A stretch of DNA of 64,000 nucleotides. Origin: Ralstonia sp. RRA (lineage in GTDB: Bacteria; Pseudomonadota; Gammaproteobacteria; Burkholderiales; Burkholderiaceae). The stretch's first letter is position 1. Every line of letters begins with the position of its first letter. Positions 37,623 to 51,280 of this stretch are shown here, one piece after another. The notes under the pieces are model-generated. The model worked only from the letters and a program-made list of their open reading frames with translations. It was not told where the DNA came from and made no database searches. The stretch is from contig NZ_CP146091.1 of NCBI RefSeq assembly GCF_037023145.1, positions 3,100,001-3,164,000 of the forward strand, written 5' to 3'. Position numbers and translations under genes: made by a program.

Positions 37623-38438
37623 TCAGCGGCGGAATACAGGCCAGTTGGGTGTGAAGCGGTGATACGGCGACACGGTTGCATCGCCGGAATCGGACGACTT
37701 GTCCGACGATGTCCTGTTGTCCTGATCTTCCGGCAGATTGCCGTCGTAAATCAGGTAGCGGCGGCGCTGCAGGTAGGCATCGCGCATGAAGGTGTATTTA
37801 TCGACGGCGCCCTCTTCCAGCACGTTGCTCACGCCGAGCAGGCTGGCACGCACGTCCACCACGCGCAGCGCAGCCAACGAATACGTGACCGTACTGTTGT
37901 GCCAGTACGTCAGCGGATCCAACTGCCAGTCGACCAGGAAGCCTGCGGTGTCACGTACGGTGCTCGGGCCCAGCAGGGGCCACACCACATACGGGCCGGC
38001 CGGCACGCCCCACACACCCAGCGTCTGGCCGAAGTCTTCCTTGTGCTTGGGCAGACCGGCGTCCGACGCAATGTCGATCAAGCCGCCCAGACCCAGCACG
38101 GTGTTGATCGCCACGCGCATGGTGTCTTCCAGCGCGGCGGTGCCTTTGAGCTGCAGCAGGTTGTTGACGGCCGAGTAGACGTCACCCGCATTGGAGAAAA
38201 AGTTCGACACTGCCGTGCGCGCCGGCGACGGCACCACGTCAACATACGTTTGCGCGACGGGCTTGAGCACACCCTTGTCGAGATCTTCGTTGATACGGAA
38301 GACTTCGCGGTTGAACGGCTCGATCGGGTCGGCCGGATTGGCGTTCGGGCCCGTGGCGCAGCCTGCCAGCAGCGAAGCACCTGTCGCCAGGGCCAATGCA
38401 AGACTGCGCAATGTGTGGATGGACGTTGTTGTTCTCAT
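37623..38438 (-). CDS. mlaA: Outer-membrane lipoprotein MlaA (VacJ)
   Basis: 271 residues. The lipobox L-L-A-G-C places the lipidated Cys at about residue 27. DPIEPFNREVFRINEDLDK and GLPKHKEDFGQTLGVWGVPAGPYVVWPLLGPS are family signatures. It removes phospholipids from the outer leaflet of the outer membrane. Its placement inside the mlaFED-C-B cluster, rather than elsewhere as in E. coli, is usual for Burkholderiales. A hydrophilic Asp/Ser-rich tail follows the conserved domain. Confidence 0.96.
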   Translation of the reverse strand: MRTTTSIHTLRSLALALATGASLLAGCATGPNANPADPIEPFNREVFRINEDLDKGVLKPVAQTYVDVVPSPARTAVSNFFSNAGDVYSAVNNLLQLKGTAALEDTMRVAINTVLGLGGLIDIASDAGLPKHKEDFGQTLGVWGVPAGPYVVWPLLGPSTVRDTAGFLVDWQLDPLTYWHNSTVTYSLAALRVVDVRASLLGVSNVLEEGAVDKYTFMRDAYLQRRRYLIYDGNLPEDQDNRTSSDKSSDSGDATVSPYHRFTPNWPVFRR

Positions 38439-38441
38439 GGT

Positions 38442-38963
38442 TTATTTGCTCCCACTGCCCTCGGCCGGCTTGGCTCCGCCAGCGCTACTGCCGTTGCTGC
38501 CCGCACCGGCATCTGCGGCCTTGCTGTACAGGAACTGGCTGATCAGGTTCTCCAGCACCACCGCCGACTGCGTCATCGTGATCTTGCTGCCGCTGGCCAG
38601 CATGGCCTCGTCGCCACCCGGCTCGATGCCGATATATTGCTCACCCAGCAGGCCCGAGGTCAGGATCTTGGCCGAGCTGTCCTTCGGAAACTGGTAGCGC
38701 TGGTCCATGTCGAGCACGACGCTGGCCTGGTAGGTCTTGTCGTCGAACAGGATTTGCGACACCCGGCCGACCACCACGCCCGCACTCTTGACCGGCGCAC
38801 GCACCTTCAGGCCGCCGATGTTGTCGAAGGCGGCCTTCACCTGGTAGGTCTTGGCAAAGGAGAACGCGCTCATGTTGCCGGCCTTGAGCGCCAGGAACAG
38901 CAGCGCCACGATGCCCACCAGCACGAACAATCCGACCCAGAAATCGAGGAGGCTCTTACGCAT
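38442..38963 (-). CDS. mlaD: MlaD, MCE-domain substrate-binding subunit
   Basis: 173 residues. One N-terminal transmembrane helix (about 7-27), then the MCE domain (YQVKAAFDNIGGLKVRAPVKSAGV, LLGEQYIGIEPGGD). It forms the hexameric periplasmic ring of MlaFEDB. A Gly/Ser-rich C-terminal tail follows. Confidence 0.95.
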   Translation of the reverse strand: MRKSLLDFWVGLFVLVGIVALLFLALKAGNMSAFSFAKTYQVKAAFDNIGGLKVRAPVKSAGVVVGRVSQILFDDKTYQASVVLDMDQRYQFPKDSSAKILTSGLLGEQYIGIEPGGDEAMLASGSKITMTQSAVVLENLISQFLYSKAADAGAGSNGSSAGGAKPAEGSGSK

Positions 38964-38991
38964 GATTCTTTCTCGTTGAATGTCTGACGGG

Positions 38992-39759
38992 TCAGCTGAA
39001 CATCAGCGCCGTCAGCACAAAGTCCAGCGCCAGCACGGCCAGCGACGCGATCACCACGGTACGGGTCGTTGCGCGCGACACGCCTTCGGGCGTCGCCTTG
39101 GCCTCGTAGCCCTGATAGAGCGCGATGAAGGTCACGGCCACGCCGAACACCACACTCTTGATGACGCCGTTGACGACGTCGTCCATCACATCCACACCGG
39201 CCTGCATTTGCGACCAGAACGCGCCAGGGTCCACGCCGATCAGGCCTACACCGACAAAGTATCCGCCCAGAATACCGACCGCGCTGAAGATCGCGGCCAG
39301 CAGCGGCATGGCAATGAAACCCGCCCAGAAGCGCGGCGCCAGCACACGGGCCAGCGGATCGACGGCCATCATCTCCATGGCGATCAGTTGCTCACCGGCC
39401 TTCATCAGGCCGATTTCAGCGGTGAGCGACGTACCCGCGCGGCCGGCAAACAGCAGTGCCGTCACCACCGGGCCCAGTTCACGCACCAGCGACAGCGCCA
39501 CCAGCAGCCCCAACGCCTGCTCAGAACCATAGCGGTTAAGCGTGTAGTAGCCCTGCAGCCCCAGCACGAAGCCGACGAACAGCCCCGACACGGCGATGAT
39601 GATGAACGAATCGTTGCCAATGAAGCGCAGTTGCTCGATCACCAGGCGCGGACGGCGCAGTACATCGCCCGAGGCGGCGAACAGCGCAAACAGCGTACGG
39701 GTCGCATAGCCGAGACGGCTGATCAGCCCGCGGACGAGGAAGCCGATGGAGGAAATCAT
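38992..39759 (-). CDS. mlaE: MlaE, permease subunit of the phospholipid ABC complex
   Basis: A 255-residue inner-membrane protein of the MlaE family. LSLVRELGPVVTALLFAGRAGTS and EIGLMKAGEQLIAMEMMAVDPL are the conserved coupling segment. The start overlaps the mlaF stop by 4 nt. Confidence 0.96.
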   Translation of the reverse strand: MISSIGFLVRGLISRLGYATRTLFALFAASGDVLRRPRLVIEQLRFIGNDSFIIIAVSGLFVGFVLGLQGYYTLNRYGSEQALGLLVALSLVRELGPVVTALLFAGRAGTSLTAEIGLMKAGEQLIAMEMMAVDPLARVLAPRFWAGFIAMPLLAAIFSAVGILGGYFVGVGLIGVDPGAFWSQMQAGVDVMDDVVNGVIKSVVFGVAVTFIALYQGYEAKATPEGVSRATTRTVVIASLAVLALDFVLTALMFS

Positions 39760-40667
39760 CGCCCACCTCCGTTCTTGCCCAGGCCGAAGTCCTCGGCCAG
39801 CGGCACGCCCGGATAGTGGAACGGCACGGGACCGTCCGCCTCGCCGTGCACAAACTGGCGCACGAACGGGTCCGTCGACGCCGTCAACTCGGCCGGCGAG
39901 CCCTCGGCGGCAATGCCACCGTTGGCGATGAAATAGACGTAATCGGCGATGTGGAACGTCTCCTGCACATCGTGCGAGACGATGATGCTGGTCGCGCCCA
40001 GCGCGTCGTTCAGCTTGCGGATGAGCGAGGCAGTGAGGCCCAGCGAGATCGGGTCCAGCCCGGCGAACGGCTCGTCGTAGAGGATGAGCGACGGGTCCAG
40101 CGCAATCGCGCGCGCCAGTGCCACGCGCCGGGCCATGCCACCGGAAATCTGCGAGGGCATCAGGTCACGCGCACCGCGCAGGCCGACGGCGTTGAGCTTC
40201 ATCAGCACGAGATCGCGGATGAGGGGCTCGGGCAGTTCGGTATGTTCGCGCAGCGGAAATGCCACATTGTCGAACACGGACATATCCGTAAACAACGCAC
40301 CGAACTGGAACAGCATCCCCATCTGGCGGCGCGCGGCGTAGAGCGCCGGCTTGTCCATGGCACCGATATCCTGGCCGTGCACGCGCACGGTGCCGGCCGC
40401 CGCCCCGACCTGCCCGCCGATCAAGCGGAGGATTGTTGTCTTGCCGCAGCCCGAACCGCCCATGACGGCCACCACGCTGCCCTTGGGCACGCGCATGCTG
40501 AGGCCGGACAAGATGCTCCGCTCGCCTGGCTGGTAGGCGAAATCGACCTGATCAAGCTCGACGACGGCGTTGGTAGGCTGGGTGGACACGGTGGAGTTCG
40601 GTGCTGAGGGCTCGGCTCGTTTGCGGTCGATTTGCGGCCCTGGGTGACGCTTGAGGCGGGGCCGCAT
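39756..40667 (-). CDS. mlaF: MlaF, ATPase subunit of the phospholipid ABC complex
   Basis: 303 residues. Walker A GGSGCGKTT, signature ISGGMARR, Walker B LILYDEPFAGLDP, H-loop VSHD. The conserved domain begins about residue 35 (VVELDQVDFAY), so the first ~30 basic residues may be untranslated if a GTG near residue 28 is the true start. The ATG at 40667 fits the candidate promoter 43 bp upstream. First gene of the mla operon. Confidence 0.93.
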   Translation of the reverse strand: MRPRLKRHPGPQIDRKRAEPSAPNSTVSTQPTNAVVELDQVDFAYQPGERSILSGLSMRVPKGSVVAVMGGSGCGKTTILRLIGGQVGAAAGTVRVHGQDIGAMDKPALYAARRQMGMLFQFGALFTDMSVFDNVAFPLREHTELPEPLIRDLVLMKLNAVGLRGARDLMPSQISGGMARRVALARAIALDPSLILYDEPFAGLDPISLGLTASLIRKLNDALGATSIIVSHDVQETFHIADYVYFIANGGIAAEGSPAELTASTDPFVRQFVHGEADGPVPFHYPGVPLAEDFGLGKNGGGR

Positions 40668-40709
40668 CTTGTTATGTTCGCTAGCCGTACCGGCTCGATA
40701 CGGCCCGCC

Positions 40710-40738
40710 ATTATAGGTGGAAACCCGTGCAGCCCGTC
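40710..40738 (-). promoter_or_regulatory. mlaF: Candidate promoter of the mla operon
   Basis: A perfect -10 TATAAT on the minus strand (complement of 40710-40715). The -35 region 17 bp upstream reads GACGGG (complement of 40733-40738), which is weak. The transcript would start about 35 nt before the mlaF ATG. Confidence 0.45.
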
Positions 40739-40844
40739 AGTCACTCCACGCTTACCTACAGTTAGTGTGGCTTGAGCGCCGCGCTGTTGGCGCGCGGCCT
40801 TGCTGCCCGCTGAAAGTGGTGCACAAAGCGAGACGACGGAAAAA

Positions 40845-41900
40845 TCACTCGCCGGTATCGACGCGTAAATCCACTTGGCGGATCAGTCCTTGCCAATGGT
40901 TGGCGTCGCGGCGTACGGCCTGGGCGAGGGCATCGGATGCGCTCCACTCCGGCTCGAAGCCTCCCGCGCGCAATGTGGCGATAACATCGCTTGAAGCCAG
41001 CGCGCGGCGGAATTCCGTTGCTGCGCGTATCAACAGCGGTTTGGGCGTGCGTGCTGGCATGAACGCCCCAACCCACGCGCTGTAGTCGAACCCGGCGAGC
41101 CCCGTCTCACGCAAGGTCGGCGTGGTGGGCGCGAACGACGAACGCGCCGACCCCGTCACGCCCAACAGCCGCAGTTGGCCACTGGACACCCCTGTCGACA
41201 GGCTCGGATAGCAGGCGAAACACGCAGCCATGCGCCCCGCCAGCACCTGCTGCACGAGTCCAGCTTCGCCGCGGACTGCCACATGCGGTGCGTGGAAGGC
41301 GTAGTCACGCACAAACTGCTCGGCAACGAGGTGGGACCAGGTGCCGATGATGTCCGAACCGCAATTGACGGAAACGGATTCCCCATGCGCCTGGGCGATC
41401 AGTTCGGTGACCGTGGTGATGGGCAATCGCGCATCGACGGCCAGGAACAACGGGAGCGTGGCCACCATGGCCACCGGCTGGAAGTCACGCAGCGGATCGT
41501 ATGGCGCCGGCTCCAGCGCGGGCTGAACAACAAAGGTGGTTTGCTGGAGCAACAGCGTATGGCCGTCGGCCGGCGCACGCGCGACCAAATCACCGGCGGC
41601 CATGCCGTTGGCGGCCGGACGGTCGTCCACATCGGCCAGGCGACCGATCTGCTGCTGCAATTGCGTGGCCAGCGCCCGGGCAACCGCGTCGAACACGCTG
41701 CCCTCGGCGGCCGGCACAACCAATCGCAGCGGATGCGAGGGGTAGCCCAACAGCTCCGCGCGCGCCGGCAGTGCCAGTGCAACCGGCAGCGCACCTAGCC
41801 AGGCAATAGCCCGGCGTCGCCGCGGGTCGGGCGTATCGGGCACATCTGCGCGCAAGTTGCTGTCGCAGGCTCGCATCGTGGCTTGGAGGTCGGGGGGCAT
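40845..41900 (-). CDS. Bug-family (tripartite tricarboxylate transporter, TctC-like) solute-binding protein
   Basis: 351 residues. The N-terminus has a run of arginines (D-P-R-R-R-R-A) before a hydrophobic segment ending in A-R-A, which could be a Tat-type signal. The mature protein follows the Bug fold: PLRLVVPAAEGSVFDAVARALA, PADGHTLLLQ, and YDPLRDFQPVAMVA. Ligand unknown; Bug proteins bind carboxylates and aromatic acids. No tctA/tctB membrane genes are adjacent, so it is an orphan, as is common in Ralstonia and Bordetella. No strong ribosome-binding site; an ATG eight codons downstream is an alternative. Confidence 0.88.
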   Translation of the reverse strand: MPPDLQATMRACDSNLRADVPDTPDPRRRRAIAWLGALPVALALPARAELLGYPSHPLRLVVPAAEGSVFDAVARALATQLQQQIGRLADVDDRPAANGMAAGDLVARAPADGHTLLLQQTTFVVQPALEPAPYDPLRDFQPVAMVATLPLFLAVDARLPITTVTELIAQAHGESVSVNCGSDIIGTWSHLVAEQFVRDYAFHAPHVAVRGEAGLVQQVLAGRMAACFACYPSLSTGVSSGQLRLLGVTGSARSSFAPTTPTLRETGLAGFDYSAWVGAFMPARTPKPLLIRAATEFRRALASSDVIATLRAGGFEPEWSASDALAQAVRRDANHWQGLIRQVDLRVDTGE

Positions 41901-42010
41901 TTCATTCTAGAAATCCGCCCTGCCGCGCTGAACCCCGGTAAACCATGTCGATGTAAACCATGAGGCATAACGGCCCTGTCACAACGCAACTCGCGCGCGG
42001 CAAAGAAAAA

Positions 42011-42028
42011 GGCTCGCCGAAGCGAGCC
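42011..42028 (-). terminator. Rho-independent terminator of gltBD
   Basis: GGCTCGC (42011-42017) pairs with GCGAGCC (42022-42028) around a 4-nt loop, followed by TTTTTCTTTG on the minus strand, 25 bp after the gltD stop. Confidence 0.85.
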
Positions 42029-42053
42029 CTGGGTCAGACAGTCAACCGCGTGG

Positions 42054-43517
42054 TCAGCGCGGCAGTTCCGTATGGCCCATGAGGAACGCGTCCACCGAGC
42101 GTGCAGCCTGACGGCCTTCGCGGATGGCCCACACGACCAGCGACTGGCCACGGCGCACGTCACCGGCGGCAAACACCTTCGGCACGTTGGTGGCGTAGGC
42201 GTTGTCGCCTTCGGTCGAGGCGCGTGCGTTGTTGCGCGCGTCCTTGGTCACACCAAAGGCATCCAGCACGCCGCCGACCGGGTTGGTAAAGCCCATCGCC
42301 AGCAGCACGAGGTCGGCCTTGAGCGTGAACTCGCTGCCAGCGACTTCGCTCATCTTGCCGTCCTTCCATTCCAGGCGGACTGCCTTCAGGCCCGTCACGC
42401 GGCCGTTCTCGCCGATCAGTTCCTTGGTGGCGACCGACCAGTCGCGCTCGCAGCCCTCGTCATGCGACGACGACGTGCGCAGCTTGATCGGCCAGTACGG
42501 CCACACCAGCGGCTTGTTCTCTTCTTCCGGCGGACGCGGCAGCAGTTCGAACTGCGTGACCGATGCGGCGCCATGGCGGTTGGACGTGCCGACGCAGTCC
42601 GAGCCCGTGTCGCCGCCACCGATCACGATGACGTGCTTGCCGTCGGCGCGGATCGGGTTCGGCGCATCGCCGGCCACTTCCTTGTTCTGCGGAATCAGGA
42701 ATTCGAGCGCGTAGTGCACGCCGTCCAGGTCACGGCCCGGCACCGGCAGATCGCGCGGCACTTCCGAACCGCCCGTCAGCACGACGGCGTCGAACTGCTT
42801 GAGGATGTCGTCCGCAGCGATGGTTTCGCGTGCGTCGTTGACGATGCCAGCCGGCACGGTCTTGTCGCCCACCATCACGCCGGTTCGGAACGTCACGCCT
42901 TCGGCCTCCATCTGCTGCATGCGGCGGTCGATCTGCGCCTTCTCCAGCTTGAAGTCGGGGATGCCGTAACGCAGCAGGCCGCCGATGCGGTCGTTCTTCT
43001 CGAACAGCGTCACGTCGTGACCGGCGCGTGCCAGTTGCTGCGCAGCAGCCATACCTGCGGGGCCCGAGCCGACCACGGCCACGGTCTTGCCGGTCTTGTG
43101 CTTCGGCACTTGCGGTGCGACCCAGCCTTCTTCCCAGGCCTTGTCGATGATGGCGTGCTCGATCGACTTGATGCCCACCGGCAGCTCATTGATGCCCAGC
43201 GTGCAAGCCGCTTCGCACGGTGCCGGGCAGATGCGGCCCGTGAACTCGGGGAAGTTGTTGGTCGAGTGCAGCACCTCGATCGCGGTCTTCCAGTCCTGGC
43301 GATACACCAGGTCATTGAAGTCCGGAATGATGTTGTTGACCGGGCAGCCGTTGTTGCAGAACGGAATGCCGCAGTCCATGCAGCGTGCGCCCTGGATCTT
43401 GGCTTCGTTATCCGCCAGTGCGAACACGAACTCCTTGTAGTGCTTCACGCGCGCTTCGGGCGCTTCGTATCCCTCGTTCTGGCGGGGAAATTCGAGAAAA
43501 CCAGTCGCCTTGCCCAT
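42054..43517 (-). CDS. gltD: Glutamate synthase (NADPH) small subunit GltD
   Basis: 487 residues. The N-terminal Fe-S region has Cys ligands in [19 protein letters not shown] and [12 protein letters not shown]. An FAD-binding [14 protein letters not shown] motif and an NADPH-binding GGGDTGSDC motif follow. It passes electrons from NADPH to the large subunit. 143 bp downstream of gltB on the same strand. Confidence 0.97.
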   Translation of the reverse strand: MGKATGFLEFPRQNEGYEAPEARVKHYKEFVFALADNEAKIQGARCMDCGIPFCNNGCPVNNIIPDFNDLVYRQDWKTAIEVLHSTNNFPEFTGRICPAPCEAACTLGINELPVGIKSIEHAIIDKAWEEGWVAPQVPKHKTGKTVAVVGSGPAGMAAAQQLARAGHDVTLFEKNDRIGGLLRYGIPDFKLEKAQIDRRMQQMEAEGVTFRTGVMVGDKTVPAGIVNDARETIAADDILKQFDAVVLTGGSEVPRDLPVPGRDLDGVHYALEFLIPQNKEVAGDAPNPIRADGKHVIVIGGGDTGSDCVGTSNRHGAASVTQFELLPRPPEEENKPLVWPYWPIKLRTSSSHDEGCERDWSVATKELIGENGRVTGLKAVRLEWKDGKMSEVAGSEFTLKADLVLLAMGFTNPVGGVLDAFGVTKDARNNARASTEGDNAYATNVPKVFAAGDVRRGQSLVVWAIREGRQAARSVDAFLMGHTELPR

Positions 43518-43660
43518 GGTGTCCTTCCTGACCCGATTCTTTCCGGCACAGCATCGCTTGCCGGGCGCTCGGGCCTGTCTTGTGAGGTTGCGTTGATTCA
43601 GTAGTGGCGGGTGATTGGTCTTGTGGGATCAATCGCCCGCCCAGTCGCTTGGAATCAGGT

Positions 43661-48382
<4,722 letters not shown>

Positions 48383-48492
48383 GGCGATCTTCCGATGTTG
48401 TCGGTACAGCACGCCGTAGAAGGCCCTCGCAGTGGTGCGGATGCGGGCAAAACAACCAATGGCGCGCCGCACCATGAATGCGGGGTGAAACG

Positions 48493-48521
48493 AATATAAA
48501 AGAGCGTTCCGTAACACGCAA
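48493..48521 (-). promoter_or_regulatory. gltB: Sigma-70-type promoter of gltBD
   Basis: On the minus strand, -35 TTGCGT (complement of 48516-48521) and -10 TATATT (complement of 48493-48498) are separated by exactly 17 bp. The expected transcript start gives a leader of about 105 nt. The -35 lies 8 bp from the first RAYT-associated repeat. Confidence 0.6.
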
Positions 48522-48528
48522 AAGGTTT

Positions 48529-48602
48529 TAAATGGGGTCGGAGTAAATTAATAAATGCACGTTTGCAGTGCGGGTTTATAAATGGGGACAGATTAATTTG
48601 GT
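48529..48602. repeat. RAYT-associated repeats, left side (two tandem copies)
   Basis: Two related units beginning TAAATGGGG: TCGGAGTAAATTAAT at about 48538 and ACAGATTAATTTGGT at about 48587, spaced 49 bp. They are AT-richer than the surroundings. The second is the inverted counterpart of AATCTGTCCCCAATTT on the other side of the transposase gene. Confidence 0.65.
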
Positions 48603-48643
48603 GCGGATTGATGCGCCCTGCACCAACCCGCCTTGGCGCCAGG

Positions 48644-49369
48644 CTATTCCACAGGTGCCGCGTCCTCTGCTCCCACTTCTGCGGTTTTACGTGGCGGACG
48701 ACCTTTGGGCAGCGGCGCGACACGGCGACCGCCTGAACGCGCCAGGGTGGCCAGGAAAGCCTCGCCGCCTAGCGGCCAGCCGCTATGCACGTGCTGGCGG
48801 ATCTGTGTGAGTTGATCGGAGCCGAGCCCCTCATGCCAGAGCGTCCGATAGCGTGATTGGCGCTCGAAAGGCGTATTCCCAAGCCGCCAGTAGCAGTAGT
48901 GATCACTCACCCATGGAATCGACTGGATGCCGACGTGGTGACGATAGGTGCTCCATCGGTCGTCCTCCGGCGAGGTGACGAGCCCCCCACGCGTGGCGTT
49001 GGACTCCACGTACAACAGCATCGGCAGCACCCATTCGGCCGGGTCCAGCACAGTCGAGCGGAAGCGCCCTTCCCATAGCGTGCCGCTGCGGTCGGCCGCG
49101 CCATTGAAGTACCGCGTATAGCGCCGCCCCACGGCTTGCAGCGTGCGCGACAGGCTCTCCGCCACCTTGGGCGTACCCACTAGGTGCACGTGATTGGGCA
49201 TCAGCGAGAAAGCGTGGATGGCGAAATCGTGCTCGCGCGCGGCCATGCGCAGCGTGTCGAGGTAGAAGGCGTAATCCTCGTCCGTGCGAAACACGGCCTG
49301 GCGATTGTTGCCGCGCTGCAACACGTGCACAGGAACATCGATAGGGCTAAGGCGAGGCAGACGTGCCAT
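48644..49369 (-). CDS. REP-associated tyrosine transposase (RAYT, Y1_Tnp/TnpA_REP family)
   Basis: A 241-residue single-domain HUH nuclease. The N-terminus has PVHVLQRGNNRQAVF, the HUH metal motif is N-H-V-H-L (MPNHVHLV), and the downstream catalytic Tyr lies in the region GRRYTRYFNG; GTLWEGRFRS and RGLV-like motifs are typical of the family. Such proteins process REP/BIME-type palindromes but are not autonomous insertion sequences. Related repeats flank it on both sides. The ATG at 49369 is chosen where homology begins; no strong ribosome-binding site is seen. The C-terminal ~50 residues are basic and Pro-rich. Confidence 0.88.
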   Translation of the reverse strand: MARLPRLSPIDVPVHVLQRGNNRQAVFRTDEDYAFYLDTLRMAAREHDFAIHAFSLMPNHVHLVGTPKVAESLSRTLQAVGRRYTRYFNGAADRSGTLWEGRFRSTVLDPAEWVLPMLLYVESNATRGGLVTSPEDDRWSTYRHHVGIQSIPWVSDHYCYWRLGNTPFERQSRYRTLWHEGLGSDQLTQIRQHVHSGWPLGGEAFLATLARSGGRRVAPLPKGRPPRKTAEVGAEDAAPVE

Positions 49370-49418
49370 GACAGAAAAACGGGCAGAGAAAGCGCACATC
49401 CTAGCGTGATAGCGCGGA

Positions 49419-49435
49419 ATCTGTCCCCAATTTTT
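49419..49435. repeat. RAYT-associated repeat, right side
   Basis: AATCTGTCCCCAATTTT is the reverse complement of the GGGGACAGATT core at 48584-48594, giving an inverted pair around the transposase gene. Confidence 0.65.
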
Positions 49436-49641
49436 CATAAAGCAAACGGTTGCGTTTCGGCTGTCGCCCGAGCGCAACGAGAATCGACCACATTCGCCAC
49501 CGGATTTGCCCGATATCAAACCGCGAGGCGTGAGCGCTTCGGCCCGCGCCTCGAATTGATCCCGCGCAAATCAGCCGGCCCGCATTGCCGCGAGACTGGC
49601 TCCCGTCACATTCACAAGACGATATCGAGAGGGAGCGTTTC

Positions 49642-50325
49642 ATGGCTTTTGCACGCCTCGCCACTGCTGCGGCAATCACCGGTGCCCTTGCTGGCATCTT
49701 CAGCCCAACCGCGTTTGCGCAGAGCACAGACCTGCCGCCGGCCACCGGCAACTGGATGGTGCGCCTGCGCGCCGTCAACCTGACGGCTGCCAACAAATCG
49801 GATCCGGTCGGCGCGCTGGCCATTCCGTCCGACGCCATCCAGATCAACAACAAGGCATTCCCTGAGCTGGACGTTTCGTACTTCTTCACGCCGAACATCG
49901 CGGCCGAGCTGATCCTGACCTATCCGCAACAACAGGACGTAACGGTCATGAAGAGCGCGCTGGGCGGCCCGACCAAGATCGGCGACTTCCGCCATCTGCC
50001 GCCGATCCTGACGCTGCAATACCACTTCACGCCGCCATCGCAACTCCCGCGCTTCAAGCCGTACGTGGGCGCCGGCATCAACTACACGCGCATCTCGAAC
50101 GTGAACCTGCAGGTGCCTGGCGTCGGCCAACTGGACCTGAGCAAGAACAGCTTCGGCCCTGCGCTGCAGGTGGGTTTCGACTACCGCCTGACTGATCGCA
50201 TCTACTTCAACATGGACCTGAAGAAGACCTGGATCAGCGCCGACGTGAAGATGGCCGGCCAGACCATCAGCAAGGTCAAGGTCGACCCGTGGCTGCTGGG
50301 TATCGGCCTGGGCTACCGCTTTTAA
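49642..50325 (+). CDS. ompW: OmpW-family outer-membrane protein
   Basis: A 227-residue eight-stranded barrel. The signal peptide ends in A-F-A-Q at about residue 26. NWMVRLRAVNLTAAN, the FPELDVSYFFTPNIAAELILTYP segment and the terminal strand LLGIGLGYRF with C-terminal Phe are diagnostic. OmpW is a narrow hydrophobic channel linked to stress responses. GGGAG lies upstream of the ATG. Convergent with the carbonic anhydrase gene. Confidence 0.94.
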   Translation: MAFARLATAAAITGALAGIFSPTAFAQSTDLPPATGNWMVRLRAVNLTAANKSDPVGALAIPSDAIQINNKAFPELDVSYFFTPNIAAELILTYPQQQDVTVMKSALGGPTKIGDFRHLPPILTLQYHFTPPSQLPRFKPYVGAGINYTRISNVNLQVPGVGQLDLSKNSFGPALQVGFDYRLTDRIYFNMDLKKTWISADVKMAGQTISKVKVDPWLLGIGLGYRF

Positions 50326-50432
50326 CTTTAGGGAGACGATCAGCGAACAGACCTTCTTCTGATCGACTTTTCCGACGTGCCGCAGGGGTCGTCGACGGCG
50401 GGGGCGCTCGTCGACGGTGGTTGGCACGTTCG

Positions 50433-50468
50433 GCCCGGCATGCGTTGGGGCGGCCGGGCATTTTTTTT
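50433..50468 (+). terminator. ompW: Rho-independent terminator of ompW
   Basis: GCCCGGC (50433-50439) pairs with GCCGGGC (50453-50459), followed by an A and eight T residues (50461-50468). It ends 6 bp before the stop codon of the convergent carbonic anhydrase gene. Confidence 0.85.
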
Positions 50469-50474
50469 GGGCGC

Positions 50475-51200
50475 TTACTTTTTGAGCGGTGCCGGATCGA
50501 ACCGGGTGACGACGCGGCCTTCGATCGGCTGCGGCGCGCGGAAGTTGTCTGCGTAGAAGCCACGCAGCGCATCCAGCTGTGCACGCGACGCCGTGATCGG
50601 CTGCTTCAGTACATACCACTCGACGTTCTCGGTCAGCGGCGGCGTGGTGAGCGAGCCGAGGTAGTGATAGTAGGCGTCGCTCTTGGGCAGCAGATCAGCC
50701 GGGGCGACGGCAGGCACTTCGTGCGCCGCGCCCTCGCGCGCAGCCTTGAGAACGGCGTCGAGCGCGGGGTTGGCAGCGCCCTCTTCCAGCATCACGCCGA
50801 TCACCGCCATGCGACCATCCTTGGCCACATGTACGAGGTGTACCTCGGCCGGAAACGCCTTGCCGTCGATGGTGTGCTCGCTGTGTGCGTGGAAGTGGAA
50901 CTGGCGCAGCATGAAGCGACGGCCACGGATCTTTGCATCACCACCGGGCACGTTCACCTGCAGGGCGTGCCCCGTATCGACAACCATGCCGGCAAGCGTA
51001 CCGTAGTGCGGTTGCACGGCATCTGGCTCATCTTCATCCACGGCCACCGCATCAGCGGTATGGATGTCGATGGGCGACTGAAATGCATCATGCACCGCGT
51101 GCCATTCGGCTTGGTGCTGGTAATCGAAATGATCCGCCGGGCTGGCGGCATGAGCGTTGAACGCCGAGGCGATCAACAGCGGCAAGAGAAAACGGCGCAT
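50475..51200 (-). CDS. Periplasmic alpha-class carbonic anhydrase
   Basis: 241 residues; interconverts CO2 and bicarbonate. The signal peptide is about 1-18, ending A-H-A. QSPIDI, the zinc ligands in F-H-F-H-A-H-S-E-H and A-E-V-H-L-V-H, and the Thr of LTTPPLTENVEWYV make the alpha class clear. Length matches bacterial alpha-CAs. Upstream neighbour is dgt; no operon partner is obvious. Confidence 0.96.
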   Translation of the reverse strand: MRRFLLPLLIASAFNAHAASPADHFDYQHQAEWHAVHDAFQSPIDIHTADAVAVDEDEPDAVQPHYGTLAGMVVDTGHALQVNVPGGDAKIRGRRFMLRQFHFHAHSEHTIDGKAFPAEVHLVHVAKDGRMAVIGVMLEEGAANPALDAVLKAAREGAAHEVPAVAPADLLPKSDAYYHYLGSLTTPPLTENVEWYVLKQPITASRAQLDALRGFYADNFRAPQPIEGRVVTRFDPAPLKK

Positions 51201-51280
51201 GAGATTGGCTTGATGACAGATTGGCAGTCATCGTAGGCGCCGCCCTGCAGCCGGTCACTCAGAATTGTCCGATACTCAAC

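Noticed and set aside
48529..49435. A complete insertion sequence
   Set aside because: The transposase is of the RAYT type. The repeats are imperfect and no target-site duplication is visible, so it is not called an IS.
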